A stretch of 10,048 bases of DNA from Actinomycetes bacterium (GTDB lineage: Bacteria; Actinomycetota; Actinomycetes; Mycobacteriales; Mycobacteriaceae): the NCBI GenBank assembly GCA_022600695.1, contig JAHZJY010000202.1, positions 1-10,048 on the forward strand, in the 5' to 3' direction. Shown piece after piece: positions 8,464 to 10,048 of this stretch. Numbering within the stretch: the stretch's first letter is position 1; the number at the start of each line of letters is the position of its first letter. The notes under the pieces are model-generated. The model was given only the letters and a program-made list of their open reading frames with translations, made no database searches and had not been told where the DNA came from. The position numbers and the translations under genes were made by a program.

Positions 8464-9717
8464 GTGGCCGAGCGTTTCCTGGTGACTGGCGGCAACCGCC
8501 TGTCCGGCGAAGTGTCGGTCACCGGTGCCAAGAACAGCGTGCTGAAACTGATGGCGGCGGCACTGCTGGCAGAGGGCACGACGACGATCACCAACTGCCC
8601 GGATATTCTGGATGTTCCGCTGATGGCGGAGGTCCTGCGCGGGCTGGGCGCCAACGTCGAACTCGACGGTTCGGTTGTCCGGATCACCTCGCCCGATGAA
8701 CTCAAGTACGAGGCGGACTTCGCCGCGGTCCGCCAGTTCCGGGCGTCGGTGTGTGTGCTGGGCCCACTCGTCGGCCGTTGCCGGCGGGCACGGGTCGCAC
8801 TGCCCGGCGGTGATGCGATCGGCTCCCGCCCGTTGGACATGCACCAATCGGGCCTGCGTCAACTCGGTGCGGAGTGCACCATCGAACACGGCTGCGTCGT
8901 CGCCTCCGCCGACCACCTGCGCGGTGCTGAGATTCAGTTGGAGTTCCCGTCGGTCGGGGCCACCGAGAACATTCTTATGGCCGCCGTGCTGGCGGACGGC
9001 CTGACCGTCATCCACAACGCCGCCCGGGAACCCGACGTGGTGGACCTGTGCGACATGCTCAACCAGATGGGAGCTGCCATCGAGGGGGCCGGCACCTCGA
9101 CTCTGCGGATCACCGGGGTGCCGAGACTGCACCCGACCGAGCATCGGGTCATCGGTGACCGCATCGTCGCCGCGACGTGGGGTATCGCCGCGGTGATGAC
9201 CCGGGGCGATATCGCCGTCCGCGGCGTCGATCCGTCCCATCTGCAACTGGTTCTGCACAAACTGCACGACGCCGGCGCCACCGTGACCCAGCATGACGAC
9301 GGCTTTCGCGTGGTGCAGTACGAGCGGCCGAGGGCCTGCAATGTCGCCACCCTGCCGTTTCCCGGATTTCCGACGGATCTGCAGCCGATGGCCATCGCGC
9401 TGGCGGCCATCGCCGACGGGACGTCGATGATCACCGAGAATGTTTTCGAAGCGAGATTCCGCTTCGTCGAAGAGATGATTCGACTCGGTGCAGACGCCCG
9501 TACCGACGGTCACCACGCCGTCGTGCGCGGTATCCCGCAGTTGTCCAGCGCGCCGGTGTGGTCCTCCGACATCCGGGCCGGCGCCGGACTGGTGCTCGCC
9601 GGCCTGGTCGCGGATGGGGAGACCGACGTTCACGACGTGTTCCACATCGACCGCGGCTACCCGCTGTTCGTGGAAGACCTCCAGAGTCTCGGCGCGGAAA
9701 TAGAACGGGTACAGTAG
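8464..9717 (+). CDS. murA: UDP-N-acetylglucosamine 1-carboxyvinyltransferase
   Basis: MurA adds enolpyruvate from phosphoenolpyruvate to UDP-GlcNAc, the first committed step of peptidoglycan synthesis in the cytoplasm. The 417-residue protein has GAKNSVLK (21-28) with substrate-binding Lys23 and Asn24, the flexible loop [16 protein letters not shown] (113-128), [14 protein letters not shown] (161-174) and [11 protein letters not shown] (299-309) with catalytic Asp305. The loop residue that is Cys115 in E. coli is Asp117 here (GAT, 8812-8814); Asp at this place makes MurA insensitive to fosfomycin, as in M. tuberculosis. The start is GTG, without a Shine-Dalgarno, and fits the homologue MAERF N-terminus. 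The rRNA operon follows, which is the mycobacterial rrnA location. Confidence 0.97.
   Translation: MAERFLVTGGNRLSGEVSVTGAKNSVLKLMAAALLAEGTTTITNCPDILDVPLMAEVLRGLGANVELDGSVVRITSPDELKYEADFAAVRQFRASVCVLGPLVGRCRRARVALPGGDAIGSRPLDMHQSGLRQLGAECTIEHGCVVASADHLRGAEIQLEFPSVGATENILMAAVLADGLTVIHNAAREPDVVDLCDMLNQMGAAIEGAGTSTLRITGVPRLHPTEHRVIGDRIVAATWGIAAVMTRGDIAVRGVDPSHLQLVLHKLHDAGATVTQHDDGFRVVQYERPRACNVATLPFPGFPTDLQPMAIALAAIADGTSMITENVFEARFRFVEEMIRLGADARTDGHHAVVRGIPQLSSAPVWSSDIRAGAGLVLAGLVADGETDVHDVFHIDRGYPLFVEDLQSLGAEIERVQ
9710..9715 (+). promoter_or_regulatory. Possible upstream rRNA promoter -10 overlapping the murA stop
   Basis: TACAGT at the end of murA fits TANNNT and would start transcription near 9722. 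Mycobacterial rrnA operons often have a P1 promoter near the end of murA. No -35 is recognisable, so this is a weak call. Confidence 0.25.
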
Positions 9718-9738
9718 GGGGCACTGGCCAGCGCGAAC

Positions 9739-9751
9739 CTCGGTCCCCGAG
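9739..9751 (+). other. Short hairpin after murA
   Basis: CTCGG (9739-9743) and CCGAG (9747-9751) form a perfect 5-bp stem with a 3-nt loop, 22 nt after the murA stop. No T-run follows, so it is at most a weak terminator, and murA transcripts may read into the rRNA operon. Confidence 0.3.
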
Positions 9752-9780
9752 CTCCGCCAACTGCCGCAAGAAACTCGGAC

Positions 9781-9810
9781 TTGACTCCGGACCGCACGCT
9801 GTTCTATGTT
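9781..9810 (+). promoter_or_regulatory. Main rRNA promoter (PCL1/P3 type)
   Basis: TTGACT (9781-9786) is followed by an 18-bp spacer and TATGTT (9805-9810). The same TTGACT, 18-bp spacer and TANNNT arrangement, followed by a similar start region (GG..GGTTGCC), is what I recall for the M. tuberculosis rrn promoter. Transcription should begin near 9816-9818, giving a leader of about 200 nt before 16S. CGGAC occurs on both sides of the -35 (9776-9780 and 9788-9792); its meaning is unknown. Confidence 0.85.
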
Positions 9811-9817
9811 GGTAAGG

Positions 9818-9838
9818 TTGCCCTGCGAGCGGAAGCAA
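9818..9838 (+). promoter_or_regulatory. Candidate boxB hairpin
   Basis: TTGC (9818-9821) can pair with GCAA (9835-9838), and CC (9822-9823) with GG (9831-9832) past a two-base bulge. It lies just before the antitermination box, where a boxB-like stem is expected. The pairing is imperfect. Confidence 0.35.
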
Positions 9839-9846
9839 GCGGGTGT

Positions 9847-9874
9847 GTTGTTTGAGAACTCAATAGTGTGTTTG
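9847..9874 (+). promoter_or_regulatory. rRNA antitermination site (boxA region)
   Basis: The stretch TGTTGTTTGAGAACTCAA followed by TAGTGTGTTTGG agrees base for base with what I recall of the mycobacterial rrn leader, where it is the Nus-factor antitermination site. It includes the palindrome TTGAG-AA-CTCAA (9852-9863). NusB/NusE binding here would let RNA polymerase pass through the structured rRNA genes. Confidence 0.8.
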
Positions 9875-9948
9875 GTGGTTTTTGTTTGTTGTTTGTTTTT
9901 TGTTGTGCTTTGGCTCCCCCGGGTCAGGGTGTGACGTTTTTTGTTTTG

Positions 9949-9963
9949 CCAGATGTTTTCTGG
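9949..9963 (+). other. Leader hairpin 1 before 16S
   Basis: CCAGA (9949-9953) and TCTGG (9959-9963) pair perfectly around TGTTT. A flanking G-U pair can extend the stem. It is probably part of the fold near the 16S processing site. Confidence 0.55.
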
Positions 9964-9971
9964 TTGCTTGG

Positions 9972-9985
9972 TCAGATTTTTCTGA
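9972..9985 (+). other. Leader hairpin 2 before 16S
   Basis: TCAGA (9972-9976) and TCTGA (9981-9985) pair perfectly around TTTT, with possible G-U extensions. Its arms nearly repeat those of the preceding hairpin, so the arms could also exchange partners. Confidence 0.55.
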
Positions 9986-9996
9986 TTCGGATTCTG

Positions 9997-10012
9997 CCTT
10001 GCTTCGGTGAGG
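9997..10012 (+). other. UUCG-tetraloop hairpin at the 16S 5' border
   Basis: CCTTGC (9997-10002) and GTGAGG (10007-10012) pair with two internal G-U pairs, closed by C(UUCG)G, a very stable tetraloop. It ends about 3 nt before the mature 16S 5' end and may mark the final 5' trimming site. Confidence 0.6.
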
Positions 10013-10015
10013 GGT

Positions 10016-10048
10016 TTTTGTTTGGAGAGTTTGATTCTGGCTCAGGAC
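10016..10048 (+). rRNA. rrs: 16S ribosomal RNA (5' end only)
   Basis: TTTTGTTTGGAGAGTTTGAT and the following CTGGCTCAGGAC are the universal 16S 5' end in its actinobacterial form; the window stops after about 33 nt. AGAGTTTGAT starts at 10026, equal to E. coli position 8. Position 18 (10036) is T where mycobacteria usually have C. The exact mature 5' end is uncertain by a few bases. Confidence 0.95.

Larger units (their letters stand above)
9817..10015 (+). ncRNA. rRNA operon leader RNA
   Basis: This is the transcribed spacer between the main promoter and 16S rRNA. In order it holds a possible boxB hairpin (9818-9838), the antitermination box (9847-9874), a G/T-only tract (9866-9907), a C/G-rich patch (CCCCCGGGTCAGGG, from 9916) and three hairpins next to the 16S 5' end. 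It contains no plausible protein-coding gene. It should be removed by RNase processing; the partner strand of the 16S processing stem lies outside the window. Confidence 0.8.

Noticed and set aside
8362..9645. Reverse-strand open frame of 427 codons opposite murA
   Set aside because: Antisense to well-conserved MurA, overlaps the adenosyltransferase start, and shows no domain-like pattern; typical high-GC shadow.
9841..10015. T-rich leader as foreign or mobile DNA
   Set aside because: The low-GC composition is typical of mycobacterial rRNA leaders, and the promoter, antitermination box and 16S start are in the expected order.

Overview
The window is from a GC-rich actinobacterium and almost certainly a Mycobacterium in the broad sense. 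Three things point there: a fused b-delta ATP synthase subunit (atpH), a gamma subunit with the acidic mycobacterial loop, an alpha subunit with the mycobacterial C-terminal tail; the order ATP synthase operon, DUF2550 gene, cobalamin adenosyltransferase (reverse strand), murA, 16S rRNA; and an rRNA leader with a mycobacterial promoter and antitermination box. The species cannot be fixed from sequence reading alone. The gene order matches what I recall of M. tuberculosis Rv1304-Rv1315 and rrs, but without the insertion element that lies between Rv1312 and Rv1314c in that species.

Layout. Positions 1-7347 carry the F1Fo ATP synthase operon on the + strand: atpB (a subunit, 5' end outside the window), atpE (c), atpF (b), atpH (b-delta fusion), atpA (alpha), atpG (gamma), atpD (beta) and atpC (epsilon). 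Most junctions are tight (atpA and atpG overlap by 1 nt; the atpE-atpF and atpF-atpH gaps are 6 and 5 nt). The larger gaps precede atpE and atpA, the two genes with long leaders. A small membrane-anchored DUF2550 gene (7361-7804) follows 13 nt after atpC and looks like the last gene of the transcript. It converges on a PduO-type ATP:cob(I)alamin adenosyltransferase (7812-8402, reverse strand) with 7 nt between stop codons. The adenosyltransferase and murA (8464-9717) diverge from a 61-bp region; both lack Shine-Dalgarno sequences and have a TANNNT -10 hexamer 6-7 nt before the start codon, so both look leaderless. After murA comes the rRNA leader (9718-about 10015), and the window ends 33 nt into the 16S rRNA.

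How it works together. The operon builds the proton-driven ATP synthase: a and c subunits form the membrane rotor/stator interface, b and b-delta the peripheral stalk, alpha3beta3 the catalytic head, and gamma-epsilon the central shaft. murA makes the first committed peptidoglycan precursor, and the rRNA operon follows it directly.

This is mainly a conserved housekeeping region; I saw no mobile element, CRISPR array, phage gene or toxin-antitoxin pair. The points most worth a second look are a valine in AtpE at the position of M. tuberculosis Ala63 (bedaquiline site), Asp117 in MurA (fosfomycin insensitivity), the paired leaderless promoters, a 12-bp in-frame duplication at the atpH start codon, a 42-nt G/T-only tract in the rRNA leader, and the uncharacterised DUF2550 protein at the end of the ATP synthase operon.
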